Of a DNA stretch of 64,000 nucleotides, positions 1-11,588 are shown one piece after another. The position numbers and the translations under genes are program-made. A model generated the notes under the pieces. That model made no database searches. It had not been told where the DNA came from and worked only from the letters and a program-made list of their open reading frames with translations. Source of the stretch: Trifolium pratense (lineage: Eukaryota > Streptophyta > Magnoliopsida > Fabales > Fabaceae); contig NC_060063.1 in assembly GCF_020283565.1 (NCBI RefSeq), forward strand, positions 20,960,720 through 21,024,719. Direction: 5' to 3'. Every line of letters starts with the position of its first letter. Within the stretch, counting starts at the first letter, position 1.

Positions 1-849
1 TTTGTGGATCGTGAATTTCTTCAAGATCTACTTTCCTCCCACTGATTCCTTTGGAAACAAAGTCCTTTTCTAGGAATACTCCTGTTCGAGCGACAAACAC
101 TTTGCCCTCAGAAGGATTGTAGAAGTGATATCCTTTCGTCTCTTTTGGATATCCCACAAAGAAGCACTTGTCAGATTTAGGTTCAAGTTTAGTAGAAATT
201 TGACGTTTTACATAAACTTCGCAACCCCAAATCTTTAAGTAAGACATATGTGGTTTCTTGCCACTCCATATCTCATATGGTGTCTTTTCAACCGTTTTAG
301 AAGGAACACGGTTAAGTGTATAAGCTGCTGTTAATAGAGCATGTCCCCAAAAGGAGTTTGGAAGATCAGCGTGACTCATCATTGACCGTACCATGTCCAA
401 AAGGGTTCGGTTTCTTCTCTCAGATACACCATTCCATTGTGGTGTTCCAGGAGGAGTGAGTTGGGATAGGATCCCACACTCTTTTAGATGGTCATGAAAC
501 TCTAGGCTTAAATACTCACCTCCTCGATCTGATCGAAGGGTTTTGATTTTCTTTCCTAGTTTGTTTTGTACTTCATTTTTAAATTCTTTGAACTTTTCAA
601 AGGATTCAGATTTATGCTTCATTAGATACACATATCCATATCTACTGTAGTCATCAGTAAATGTGATGAAGTATTGAAAACCTCCTTTAGCATGTGTGTT
701 CAATGGTCCACATACATCAGTATGTATGAGAGCCAAGAGATCACTTGCCCTTTCACCTTTACCAGTGAATGGGGTCTTTGTCATTTTTCCCAATAAGCAA
801 GATCTGCATGTTTCAAAAGATTCATAATCAAATGAATCCAAGAGCCTAT
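1..849 (-). pseudogene. copia-1 integrase segment of pol (partial)
   Basis: Minus-strand coding remnant for the integrase catalytic core and the region just after it, running off the left window edge. It aligns with 36902-37673 of element E. It retains about 73 bp (near 119-197) that E has lost between two GTAGAA repeats, so this older copy shows the original arrangement there. It is cut at 849 by the 3' LTR of element A; the bases CCTAT before A and CCCAT after it (9569-9573) are the slightly diverged 5-bp target duplication. It is a fragment of a dead element and has no host function. Confidence 0.88.
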
Positions 850-2991
850 TGTAACACCCAAACCCATTATTTATATATTTCTACCTTTAGTAAAATCTTT
901 TTCAAAATACGCGGCGGAAAATCAAAGTTTGTTATTATAAAAGTCATGGTTCGAGCATTACACTCTTCAATCAAAATAATACTAAGGTAATTAATTAGTA
1001 AAAACAGTGTTTATACAAAATAATCCTCTTTATCAAAATGTATAGTTTTACAAATAAATACAAGAATGTCATAAAGACTCTATACCCTAAGTCCACCCTT
1101 TTTCCCGTGTCACAATCAGAGCGGAGCTTCACCGACGACTCAACATCGAATACCACAAAACCTGTGAATCTGGACCCCCAACGGTCCAGCACATAACACA
1201 TAAAAGAGAGTTAGACAACATACTCAAAATATACAAGTGTAAGTAAATGGTACTTAAACACTTCTTCATAAAACATGCATAATCATACATTATACACATA
1301 CATCATCATCTATCATTCAATTATAAGTTCTAGATCATTATAATCAAACATCGCTTCAACGAATAGAAATAAGCACACTTAGCAAAATATGTGTCACTTA
1401 ACAATTATCACATAAATGCAAACATATGTGTCACATATCACATATCAAATAATGTACACATATCCTAATGCAATCTAATGCCACAATCTTCATGCTATGT
1501 CCCCTAGACATATCTAATGCATGTGGTACCATCGTCTTTATTAGAGTATTTCACCTCTAATATCCTTCCTTATCGGATAAATATAATCCGATATCCTTCT
1601 TTATTGGAATATCCAATATCCCTAATATAATTCATGAATGCATGTATGTTTTCATGAATATTCTCACATCAACAATCACATTTAGCATTAAGCTCGTCAT
1701 TTATAAATGTGGAACACTATCCAACATTTCGTCTTTATTAAGATAACACTATACCTTAATATACGTCTTTATCGAATAACATAATTCGATATCCTTCTTT
1801 ATTAGAATCACATAATCCTAATATCCTTCTTTATTAAGTTGATTAACACCTTAATATACTTCTTTGATATTTAAACAAACATCATCAACAATCATCAACA
1901 CATACAATACATTTACTCACATTTTTAACACAATACTAATAATATAAGTAGAGTGTATTAAGCATGCATTTTATCATAAAACAAACTCCAGAATCGGAAT
2001 CTACGCAAAAAACTGGGTAAAATACATAATATAACATATTAGAACCCTCAAAGCCATTCAAATTTCAAAACAGCAAAGTGCTGTGCTGTCACGGTGGCTG
2101 AGCGAGGGCTTAGCGAGCCGTAGCGAACCTGCCCTGTTCGCTGAGCGAAGGCTTAGCGAGCCGTAGCGAACCACACCAGTGGAACTCATGCTCGTGGCGA
2201 GCTGTAGCGAGCCGTAGCGAACAGCTCCTGCCAGAAATGCTTAAAACATGCGATTTCCACCCAAATTCACCCAAAAATCCCATTTTTCATGTTATAAACC
2301 CCAAATGAGTTTGTATTCAAGTGCAACAAACATATCTAAACACAAAAGGACGGTTCATTTCACCGATCTACCATTTTTACTACGAAAAAGTAGAGATTTA
2401 ACACTTTTACTCAAAACTCTCAAGAACACAAAGTTCTTGAGTTTAATCATTCATAAACTTCGTTTTTAACCATTAAATTCGTTCATACATCATGTTAAAA
2501 GCATATTAAGCATGTTATGAACCTTAGAATCGATTTCCATTAAGAAAATCCATCCAAAACTAAAACGAAAATGGGGTGGAGGAAGTTCGGGTGAGGAGAA
2601 ATCGACATTCTCCCCTTCCTCGAGTCACCCACGAATATGAAATCTACTCTCTTACCTTGGATCGACGAACTCACGAAGATTGCTCCTCGAATCCCTTCTC
2701 CAAGCTCTTGCCCTAGCTCTCCTCTTGCTCTCCCTTCTCTCTTCACTCTCACAAGAACATGAGAAAATGAAATGTTCTCTCTCCCTCTTAGGCTATATGG
2801 CGCCCCCTCACAAGTCCACAAGGCCTATGGGGCCTCAAGCCCAATAACTTGACTCAACTCGCGTTAACTCTCACTAACTCGCGCGTTAACTAAAACTCTC
2901 GATAAATAACTTAAAGTTACTATCTTACTTAAAACCACATCACCAAATAATTAAACACTTAAATAGTGAATAATAAATTTGGGTCGTTACA
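850..2991 (-). repeat. Element A 3' LTR
   Basis: Direct repeat of 7437-9568, in minus orientation. It contains a cluster of TAGCGAGC-like short repeats at about 2096-2225 and a string of small stem-loops at about 1539-1865 joined by a TATCCTTCTTTA-type linker (plus-strand reading). Short open frames here (for example antisense to the region at 2540-2821) recur in the other LTR and are not convincing genes. Confidence 0.93.
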
Positions 2992-3003
2992 ACTCTCCCC
3001 TAC
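2992..3003 (-). other. Element A polypurine tract
   Basis: On the minus strand this reads as a purine-rich run (GTAGGGGAGAGT) ending exactly at the 3' LTR. This is the expected primer site for plus-strand DNA synthesis and fixes the element's orientation. Confidence 0.8.
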
Positions 3004-3887
3004 TTAAAAGATTTTCGCCCTCGAAAATTACGCTACTAAAACAACTCCGGATAACTCCTGTATCCGACCCTCCAACGAAACGCTCAAAACGCTACACATT
3101 ACCAAGTTTGACAAAATTAGTTTATCCCATCCAACACAATTTTTAGCTATTTATCAACAAGAGATCAAGGACGGCCAGTTCCTCAATTTGTCGATAGATA
3201 GTCAACAATCATGATATCGGCATAAACCATTCTCATCAAACCGCTAAAACGTCAACTTCGCACGAAACATCCACAGACTCACATTCTACGGTACTCACAA
3301 CTCTACCCTAAAACAGGTATAACCAATCGAACACTCTCCGAAAGATACTTCCATGGAATACTTCCACAACTCCATAATTCTCATAAATCTTTGATTCCCT
3401 CATGAATCACTTAACTGTGCTACACCACTTATTCATATTCGAATCTTATTCCAACTTATCACTTGATAAATCAATTCCAACAATCACTTGATGACCAATC
3501 ATTTTCTCACATATCACTTATTCATAACCGTGAAATTCATTTTCTCACATATCTCCAATCATTGAGTCGAATCCCAACACGACTATTCAGTTCCCAAGTA
3601 ATCTCTCAACCAACATTTGCATTCCTTAACGCAACATTTTCCAATACCACTTCTCTTTAATCCCTTAGTAATTCGCTACTTCAAAATTAGACTACCGCCT
3701 AAAATTGGTTCTCCAAACAACCATAACGTCTATCTCGTTGACTCCAAACGTCATCTTCAATTCGCCCACAATCCGTCTATCCATGTTCCTCATCATCTTG
3801 CATTGCAACAAGCATACTCTTATCTGTTTATTCACCCATCGGTTTCTTATTCACCTCCGACATCTATCAATCATCATCTATCTATGG

Positions 3888-4852
3888 CAAGGTTGTCAGA
3901 ACCGGACCGGTCATCGAACCGGTGAGCTCACCGGTTCAAGGTTTAACTGGTCGGACCGGATTCAGCCGGGGTCGGACCGTTTTTAATTAAATATATATTT
4001 TATTTAATATATAAATAAAAATATATAAATAATGACTCAATATTCCCTAATTTCACACATTAAAAACATAAAATGTGATAAAGTAAATATATAATCAAAT
4101 AAAAAATATATATTTTATTTGACAGTCTTGTTATAGTATAATATTTTGTAATTTACTATTTTTATTTGGGTAAGTAAAAAAGAAAAGTTTTTTTTTTTTA
4201 TAGGTAGTAAAAAAGAAAAGTAGTTTTGGTTTGTGAATATGATTGGCCCAACAACCCAAGCCCACTTGTTCACATAAGTAACCCTAAGTTTGCAAAAGTA
4301 AAAATAAAGTTAAGCAGCCGTATTCCAATTTTTCAAAACAAATCAGCAGCATCATTCATCACTCATCAGGATCTACAATTGCAGTCATCCTTGTTCTAAA
4401 ACTCAACTTCTATTCCTTCTTCTTCTTCTTATTCTTTATGATTATACATTGATTGAAGTGCACATCTACAATTTTCTTTTCTCTTCCTTTTCATATATTG
4501 TTTTATTTGTTTCTTTCAAGTTTTTTTTATCTTTCACTCTATTTCTATTTGATTACTCTGTTTCTTCTTCTTCTTTATGTTTACTATTTCTATTTGGAAC
4601 AACACAGAGGAATAGGTAATGCAAAAAAAAAAAACTATTTTTTTTCCAAATTTTTAATTAAAAATAAAAGGAAAAAATTGCTGAACCGCTTAACCGGCCG
4701 GCCGGTTCACCGGTTTGAACCGGTTCGTAACCGGTCTGAACATTTTTTTTCCGGTCGGTTTACTGTCCGGTTTTTGCTCCTAACCGAACCGTCCTCATGC
4801 CCGGTTCCCGGTCCGACCGGTCCAACCGGCCGGTCCGGTTTTGATAACCTTG
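3888..4852. mobile_element. Non-autonomous hAT-type DNA transposon (about 965 bp)
   Basis: Terminal inverted repeats begin CAAGG and end CCTTG. The left end CAAGGTTGTCAGAACCGG matches the reverse complement of the right end with two mismatches. An 8-bp target duplication, ATCTATGG, flanks it at 3880-3887 and 4853-4860, the length diagnostic of hAT elements. Both subterminal regions are rich in CCGGTTCGG-like words and the middle is AT-rich. No transposase frame is seen; the open frame across 4453-4956 spans the right terminus and is not a gene. Element B has the matching empty site at about 26693-26700, confirming the insertion. Confidence 0.9.
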
Positions 4853-7003
4853 ATCTATGGACAACTATCTTTAAACTCTTCCTTAGTACGTTCGATACCA
4901 AAATCAAACTCTTGAATTTAATCTACAAAGCTCCAAATATTCGCTATACGATCTAATTCTATCCATTGAATTCTAATCAACTTTTGTCTTAGTACTCTTA
5001 CTAATGACTCCTTGTCTACTCCCAATATGACATCTCTAGAAAATTTCTAAAATTCTCGTCCAAAATACATTTTAAGTTATGCACCAAATCACTACCGTTC
5101 CATCATCCATGATGAAACAATTTAAAATCCTTTACTTCATTGTCACCGATTGTGACCATACCACATCAACATCCACGATGCATCTAACAACACTAGTCTC
5201 CACTGACCTTCCTATTTCATAAATCCAAATTTCCTAGTAAATACTTACTTACTCTTATCTTGTGGGCACTACAAAATGTTCTCCGACACTTACCTTCGGC
5301 ATCACCTTCAACTCCTTACTATATGTGCTCAAACACAACATCTACTCACATGTGCGGTAATCCTTTTCGCAACTCTCACCTAACACAAGTCACTTCCAAC
5401 ATGACCTCCTATTACTTATTCTCTGCACGCTCTTCAACGGCTAACTTTCTTATTTCTAATCATTCTAAGACGTTAATACTCACTTAGCTTCATATCAACC
5501 TCCAAGACTCTACGTTCTCGTTCAACATGTGACACTAATTGTTCGGTTATTATCCAAATCCAATCACTCTTTCTTCGACAAGCCTCTCACAAAATCCTTC
5601 GAATCGTTATCCTACTTCCAACGATTCAACAAGCATACCAATCCTATTATGATATTTCTCAATTCCATTCTCATCTATTTTAAAACCTACTTCCTTTAAT
5701 TTCCTCGATTAATTAACATCAACGGTTCACTAGTCTTCACATCTATTTCTCTAAGCTTCTCAAACCTCTTCTAGAAATCACCTCGCACACTAGGCTTAGA
5801 ACTCCGAGTTGTTCAACCAATTCAACCTACTACCATATGCACGACTCATGTAAAACTTCTTACTCAAGAATCCGCTACAACATCCGATCCGCTTGGATGA
5901 CAACTTACTTCAAAATCATCACCTCCTCAAGAATCCTAATCACACCCTCTTCTTCATATTCGACTCCTTTCGATCAAATAGATACTTCAACTTTGGTCCA
6001 CAAAACACGCCTCTATACTTTTAGTGCAACACACGATCTCCAACCGTTCCGAATACCCTTCATCTCACTTAACCAATCTCACTAACGCCCCTACGACGAA
6101 ACACTCGGTCCGACAACTTTCCTTCTAGTAGTTTCTCATAACTTGTTGCGCTCATTCATTCCACTTCGAACAACGTCGCCAATTCCTGAATATTCCGCTT
6201 CAAGAACATCTCTACTCATCTCATCTTCGCACATTCGAAACATCTCGGAGGGATACAATCTTCTCCCCCACTTATCTCAAACTCACTCGTACTCTTCCAC
6301 TAGAACTTTTGGTGCTCACGCCTAACGGTTCTATCGTCTCTAAACATATTCTTCCCAAAAGAAGAAACTAGTATCGACATCGTTTACACGCATGTCGCAT
6401 ACAGGGGCAAAACCTAACCCACGATACCTAAACCCTTACACAAAATCATGTAGGCATCCAAGTAACCTATACTTCCCTCACTTTTCAAAGTTAGGAAATC
6501 AAACAACACAAGAAAAATGAATATTGCATAGCAACAATTCATATTCACATTTATTCTAGTCCTAACAAACACAAGAAGACAAGAATCTCACATCTAATCA
6601 ACTTAGGACAAGACATCAACAAAATAAAATTCTTGTCTGGCTCCCTCGCTTAGCAAAAGCTAGCGAGCTCCCGGCGAGACAAGTCAAAAACATTCACAGG
6701 ATTTAGCAAGACTTAGCGAGACTCAGCGAGGTTCATTCTTCTCCTAGCGAGCACATCCAAAATCTGGGTGCTCTGCTATGGTTTTGAACTTACGCCCACT
6801 AAAATCTCGTTTTCTCGACTCACCGATCCACAAAATTCAAAACTCCAATCATATAACAAACACAAACTAGGACATATTAATATCCTACTCTTCTCACCAT
6901 TTTGAAAATTTAATTTTCACTTACCCAAAAGAAAATAACTCTATATTTTCACCAAAATGTTCAAGAAATAATATTAGTTTTTAAAATTATTTCAAATCAT
7001 TAC

Positions 7004-7123
7004 CACATGCAGTTTTATATCATGCCGGATCGTCACATGCAATTTTATATCATGCCGGATCATCACATGCAGTTTTATATCATGCCGGATCATCACATGC
7101 AGTTTTATATCATGCCGGATCGT
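7004..7123 (-). repeat. 30-bp tandem repeat, four copies
   Basis: Four near-identical units containing ATCATGCCGGAT start at 7004, 7034, 7064 and 7094 and differ by only a few single bases. The equivalent place in element B (about 24292-24350) has two units, so copy number varies between family members. Confidence 0.9.
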
Positions 7124-7422
7124 CAACAATTAGCAATAAGCATCAACCAACCAAGTTTAAACTACACAAAGGTTAAACTCTAAGCATATACAACTATTAT
7201 AAACATAGAAGTATAACACTCACACCATTACTCACAAAAAGAACGGATAATTTAATCCAATTCACATCACTCATAGTTCCTAAATGAACAACATGAATGA
7301 TTTCACAAAACAAACAACACAAAATCGTTAGACAAACACGACTGACACACAATACTCACTTGGTCTGACTGCACAGACCTGCTCTGATCGACACATAACC
7401 CACACAGTCCGAAGACAACGGG

Positions 7423-7434
7423 GCTCTGATACCA
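7423..7434 (-). other. Element A primer binding site
   Basis: Minus-strand TGGTATCAGAGC, complementary to the 3' end of plant initiator-Met tRNA, two bases inside the 5' LTR (7437-9568). It fixes the transcription direction as minus. Confidence 0.9.
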
Positions 7435-7436
7435 AT

Positions 7437-9568
7437 TGTAACACCCAAACCCATTATTTATATATTTCTACCTTTAGTAAAATCTTTTTCAAAATACGTG
7501 GCGGAAAATCAAAGTTTGTTATTATAAAAGTCATGGTTCGAGCATTACACTCTTCAATCAAAACAATACTAAGGTAATTAATTAGTAAAAACAGTGTTTA
7601 TACAAAATAATCCTCTTTATCAAAATGTATAGTTTTACAAATAAATACAAGAATGTCATAAAGACTCTATACCCTAAGTACACCCTTTTTCCCGTGTCAC
7701 AATCAGAGCGGAGCTTCACCGACGACTCGACATCGAATACCACAAAACCTGTGAATCTGGACCCCCAACGGTACAACACATAACACATAAAAGAGAGTTA
7801 GACAACATACTCAAAATATACAAGTGTAAGTAAATGGTACTTAAACACTTCTTCATAAAACATGCATAATCATACATTATACACATACATCATCATCTAT
7901 CATTCAATTATAATTTCTAGATCATTATAATCAAACATCGCTTCAACGAATAGAAATAAGCACACTTAGCAAAATATGTGTCACTTAACAATTATCACAT
8001 AAATGCAAACATATGTGTCACATATCACATATCAAATAATGTACACATATCCTAATGCAATCTAATGCCACAATCTTCATGCTATGTCCCCTAGACATAT
8101 CTAATGCATGTGGTACCATCGTCTTTATTAGAGTATTTCACCTCTAATATCCTTCCTTATCGGATAAATATAATCCGATATCCTTCTTTATTGGAATATC
8201 CAATATCCCTAATATAATTCATGAATGCATGTATGTTTTCATGAATATTCTCACATCAACAATCACATTTAGCATTAAGCTCGTCATTTATAAATGTGGA
8301 ACACTATCCAACATTTCGTCTTTATTAAGATAACACTATACCTTAATATACGTCTTTATCGAATAACATAATTCGATATCCTTCTTTATTAGAATCACAT
8401 AATCCTAATATCCTTCTTTATTAAGTTGATTAACACCTTAATATACTTCTTTGATATTTAAACAAACATCATCAACACATACAATACATTTACTCACATT
8501 TTTAACACAATACTAATAATATAAGTAGAGTGTATTAAGCATGCATTTTATCATAAAACAAACTCCGGAATCGGAATCTACGCAAAAAACTGGGTAAAAT
8601 ACATAATATAACATATTAGAACCCTCAAAGCCATTCAAATTTCAAAACAGCAAAGTGCTGTGCTGTCACGGTGGCTGAGCGAGGGCTTAGCGAGCCGTAG
8701 CGAACCTGCCCTGTTCGCTGAGCGAAGGCTTAGCGAGCCGTAGCGAACCACACCAGTGGAACTCATGCTCGTGGCGAGCTGTAGCGAGCCGTAGCGAACA
8801 GCTCCTGCCAGAAATGCTTAAAACATGCGATTTCCACCCAAATTCATCCAAAAATCCCATTTTTCATGTTATAAACCCCAAATGAGTTTGTATTCAAGTG
8901 CAACAAACATATCTAAACACAAAAGGACGGTTCATTTCACCGATCTACCATTTTTACTATGAAAAAGTAGAGATTTAACACTTTTACTCAAAACTCTCAA
9001 GAACACAAAGTTCTTGAGTTTAATCATTCATAAACTTCGTTTTTAACCATTAAATTCGTTCATACATCATGTTAAAAGCATATTAAGCATGTTATGAACC
9101 TTAGAATCGATTTCCATTAAGAAAATCCATCCAAAACTAAAACGAAAATGGGGTGGAGGAATTTCGGGTGAGGAGAAATCGACATTCTCCCCTTCCTCGA
9201 GTCACCCACGAATATGAAATCTACTCTCTTACCTTGGATCGACGAACTCACGAAGATTGCTCCTCGAATCCCTTCTCCAAGCTCTTGCCCTAGCTCTCCT
9301 CTTGCTCTCCCTTCTCTCTTCACTCTCACAAGAACATGAGAAAATGAAATGTTCTCTCTCCCTCTTAGGCTATATGGCGCCCCCTCACAAGTCCACAAGG
9401 CCCATGGGGCCTCAAGCCCAATAACTTGACTCAACTCGCGTTAACTCTCACTAACTCGCGCGTTAACTAAAACTCTCGATAAATAACTTAAAGTTACTAT
9501 CTTACTTAAAACCACATCACCAAATAATTAAACACTTAAATAGTGAATAATAAATTTGGGTCGTTACA
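7437..9568 (-). repeat. Element A 5' LTR
   Basis: Near-identical to 850-2991, with about 12 substitutions plus a 10-bp deletion near 8460 by eye. It would hold the promoter of the element. Its outer end TTACA abuts the resumed copia-1 sequence at 9569. Confidence 0.93.
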
Positions 9569-10544
9569 CCCATCTTTATGGAGCTTGGAAATGCGTTTCT
9601 CATTTATATGGCCTAAACGACAGTGCCAAAGGTATGTAGGATTTAACTCATTAGGTTTAATCCTTTTTGTATCAATGTTATAAATTGGCATTTCAAGATC
9701 AAGAATATATAATCCATTACTCATTTGTGTTGTGGCATAAAAGATATCATTTAAATAAATGGAGCAACAATTGTTCTTTATTATAAATTAAAAGCCAAGT
9801 TTATCCAATCAAGAAACAGAAATAATATTCCTTCTAATGGCAGGTACATAAAAACAGTTCTCTAACTGTATTATTAAACCAGAAGGTAAAGTCAAATTAA
9901 AAACTCCTACAGCTAATGCAGCAACTCTTGCTCCATTTCCCACTCGTAGGTCGACTTCTCCTTTAACCAAATCTCTACTCCTTTGCAGCCCCTGCACATT
10001 AGTACAAATGTGAGAACCACATCCGGTATCTAATACCCATGTAGAAGAAGTAGATAAATTAATTTCAATAACAAAGATACCTGCTGAGTTGGAACTCTCT
10101 ATTCCATTCTTCTTGTCCTCCAGGTATTTTGGGCAGTTCCTCTTCCAATGTCCAGTCTTGTTAGAGTGGAAGCACTTAACCTCCTTTGCAATGCCACCAG
10201 TAGGCTTCAAAGCTTTAGGGTTAGGTTTGGGTTTGACAACTTCCTTGCCCTTCCCATTTCCACACTTTCCTTTGTTGCCCTTGTGATTCCCATTGCCGAT
10301 CATTAGAACTTGATTCGACTTCCCTTTTGATCTCATGTTTTGTTCAGCTTGTATCAACATGTTTAATAGTTGTGGTAGAGTTTTCTCCATGTCTGCCATG
10401 GTGAAGTTCAACACAAACTGATTAAAGCTCTCCGGCAACGATTGCAGGATGAGATCAGTTGCAAGCTCATCACCGAGCGGAAATCCCAATTTTGCCAAGT
10501 TCCCCACGTACCCAATCATCTTGAGAACGTGTGGACTTGCAGGA
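9569..10544 (-). pseudogene. copia-1 gag C-terminus, protease and start of integrase
   Basis: Minus-strand remnant. From right to left it encodes the gag C-terminal part with a CCHC zinc-knuckle-like motif (the first Cys-x2-Cys pair is altered: CFHSNKTGHWKRNC), the protease segment with LDTGCGSHI, and the start of the pre-integrase zinc domain (LWHCRLGHIN). Two in-frame stops near 9788-9808 interrupt the protein after the NIISVS segment, where element E is open. It is bounded by A on the left and C on the right; CAGGA at 10540-10544 is the left target duplication of C. Confidence 0.88.
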
Positions 10545-11536
10545 TGTTGGTGTTTTGATTGGCTACATTTTTGCAAAAGCCAACCAGCCAGATGCTGGAC
10601 TGAGGTGCTGTAGCATCATAGTACAGCATACTGATGCTCTGTTTTCGTGCAGAATTTTTATTTCAAATCTCAGTCAAGATTTGCTTCAATTATATATTCA
10701 AGCACGTGCGCCTGGGCAAAACGAGCCTTGCTCAGCAAGTTTTATTGAAGTCGGCTGAAGGAATGTTATTTAAAACAAAAATATAATTATATTATATTTT
10801 TGGTGTTTTTTTTTGTTTGGTAACACATGAAACAAAAAAATTATATTTTTGAAATTAATATAGGGTTGGGCTGCAATTCCTACAGCTGTATATGTCTGAA
10901 GACCTAACTTGGACATCAAGACAATTGAAGACTATAAATATGTGAAGCCTCAAGCCTTTACAACTCGTGTGTTCTAAAACCTTGTATTACAAAAAGTGTG
11001 CGTTTTTAAGGTTTAGAGTATGTGTCTTTTGTGAGCCTTTCTTGTGTCGATTTGATGCAAGTTTAGGACTGGGTTTGGGTTGTGTATTGTAAGCTACTCC
11101 TAAGCTTTGAAGCACAGAGTTAGTGTGTGATTCACTTATAAGCTTTTAAGCAAGAGTGTGGTCTAGTTTCTAGGAGAGTGTCTCCATCGTGATTATTATT
11201 ATTGACAACAACATAGTACGTGTTGTTAGAGGGAATTTGGGACGGGGTCTCATTATCTAAGAGGTTCTTAGGTAGGATTGCACGGGTAGTGTCTAGGTGA
11301 TAAGTCAAGTACCGGGTGTTGGTCGAGGGCTTTGAACTAGAGCTATTATAGTGGATTCATTCCTGGATTGGTATCCCCCAGAGTAGGTGACGTTGCACTG
11401 AATTGGGTTAACAACTATCTGTGTTATTTATTATTCTGCAATTTATTTATTTATTTACTGTGTTCTGCGACTGTCTTGCCGCAACATATGTTATAGCATC
11501 TTGTGCAACATTGTGTTCACTGCGTGCCAGATTCCA
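10545..11536 (+). repeat. Element C 5' LTR
   Basis: Begins TGTTGGTGTTTTG and ends ATTCCA; direct repeat of 19419-20411. Short open frames inside it (for example about 10531-10758) are duplicated in the other LTR and are not genes. Confidence 0.94.
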
Positions 11537-11538
11537 AT

Positions 11539-11550
11539 TGGTATCAGAGC
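11539..11550 (+). other. Element C primer binding site
   Basis: TGGTATCAGAGC, two bases after the 5' LTR, matching the initiator-Met tRNA 3' end. Confidence 0.92.
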
Positions 11551-11588
11551 AGGCACCCTTTCTGGTTATAGGGTGAGCTCCAGGGAGA

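Larger units (their letters stand above)
2992..7436 (-). pseudogene. Element A internal region: decayed gypsy pol and noncoding DNA
   Basis: There is no intact reading frame on either strand. Read on the minus strand it is collinear with the internal region of element B (23980-27605) once the hAT insertion at 3888-4852 is removed. Traces of pol remain: a reverse-transcriptase start-like stretch near 6070-6165, and near 5870-5895 a remnant of the VVADALSRK-type segment that follows RNase H in Tekay pol. The distance between these two traces is only about 200 bp, where an intact element has roughly 1 kb or more, so most of RT and RNase H is deleted. No gag is recognisable in the PBS-proximal part (about 6200-7400). 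Confidence 0.7.
850..9568 (-). mobile_element. Non-autonomous Ty3-gypsy (Tekay/Del-like) element A
   Basis: About 8.7 kb, inserted in copia-1. Two LTRs of about 2.14 kb (850-2991 and 7437-9568) flank a 4.4-kb internal region. In the minus orientation the LTR begins TGTAACGACC and ends TGTTACA. A primer binding site matching initiator-Met tRNA (TGGTATCAGAGC, minus) lies at 7423-7434, and a purine tract lies beside the other LTR at about 2992-3003. The target duplication is CCTAT/CCCAT. The two LTRs differ by roughly a dozen substitutions and one 10-bp indel by eye, suggesting a fairly recent insertion. There is no open gag or pol; only decayed pol traces are seen, so any movement would need proteins from another element. 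The Tekay assignment rests on the LTR ends, PBS, purine-tract context and pol traces. Confidence 0.88.

Noticed and set aside
4453..4956. 167-codon open frame
   Set aside because: Starts inside and ends outside the hAT element, crosses its right terminal repeat and target duplication, and is low complexity; not a gene.
9117..9434. 105-codon antisense frame in element A's LTR
   Set aside because: Repeated in the other LTR with a different start, no domain, and sits in the U5/R-like region; treated as chance.
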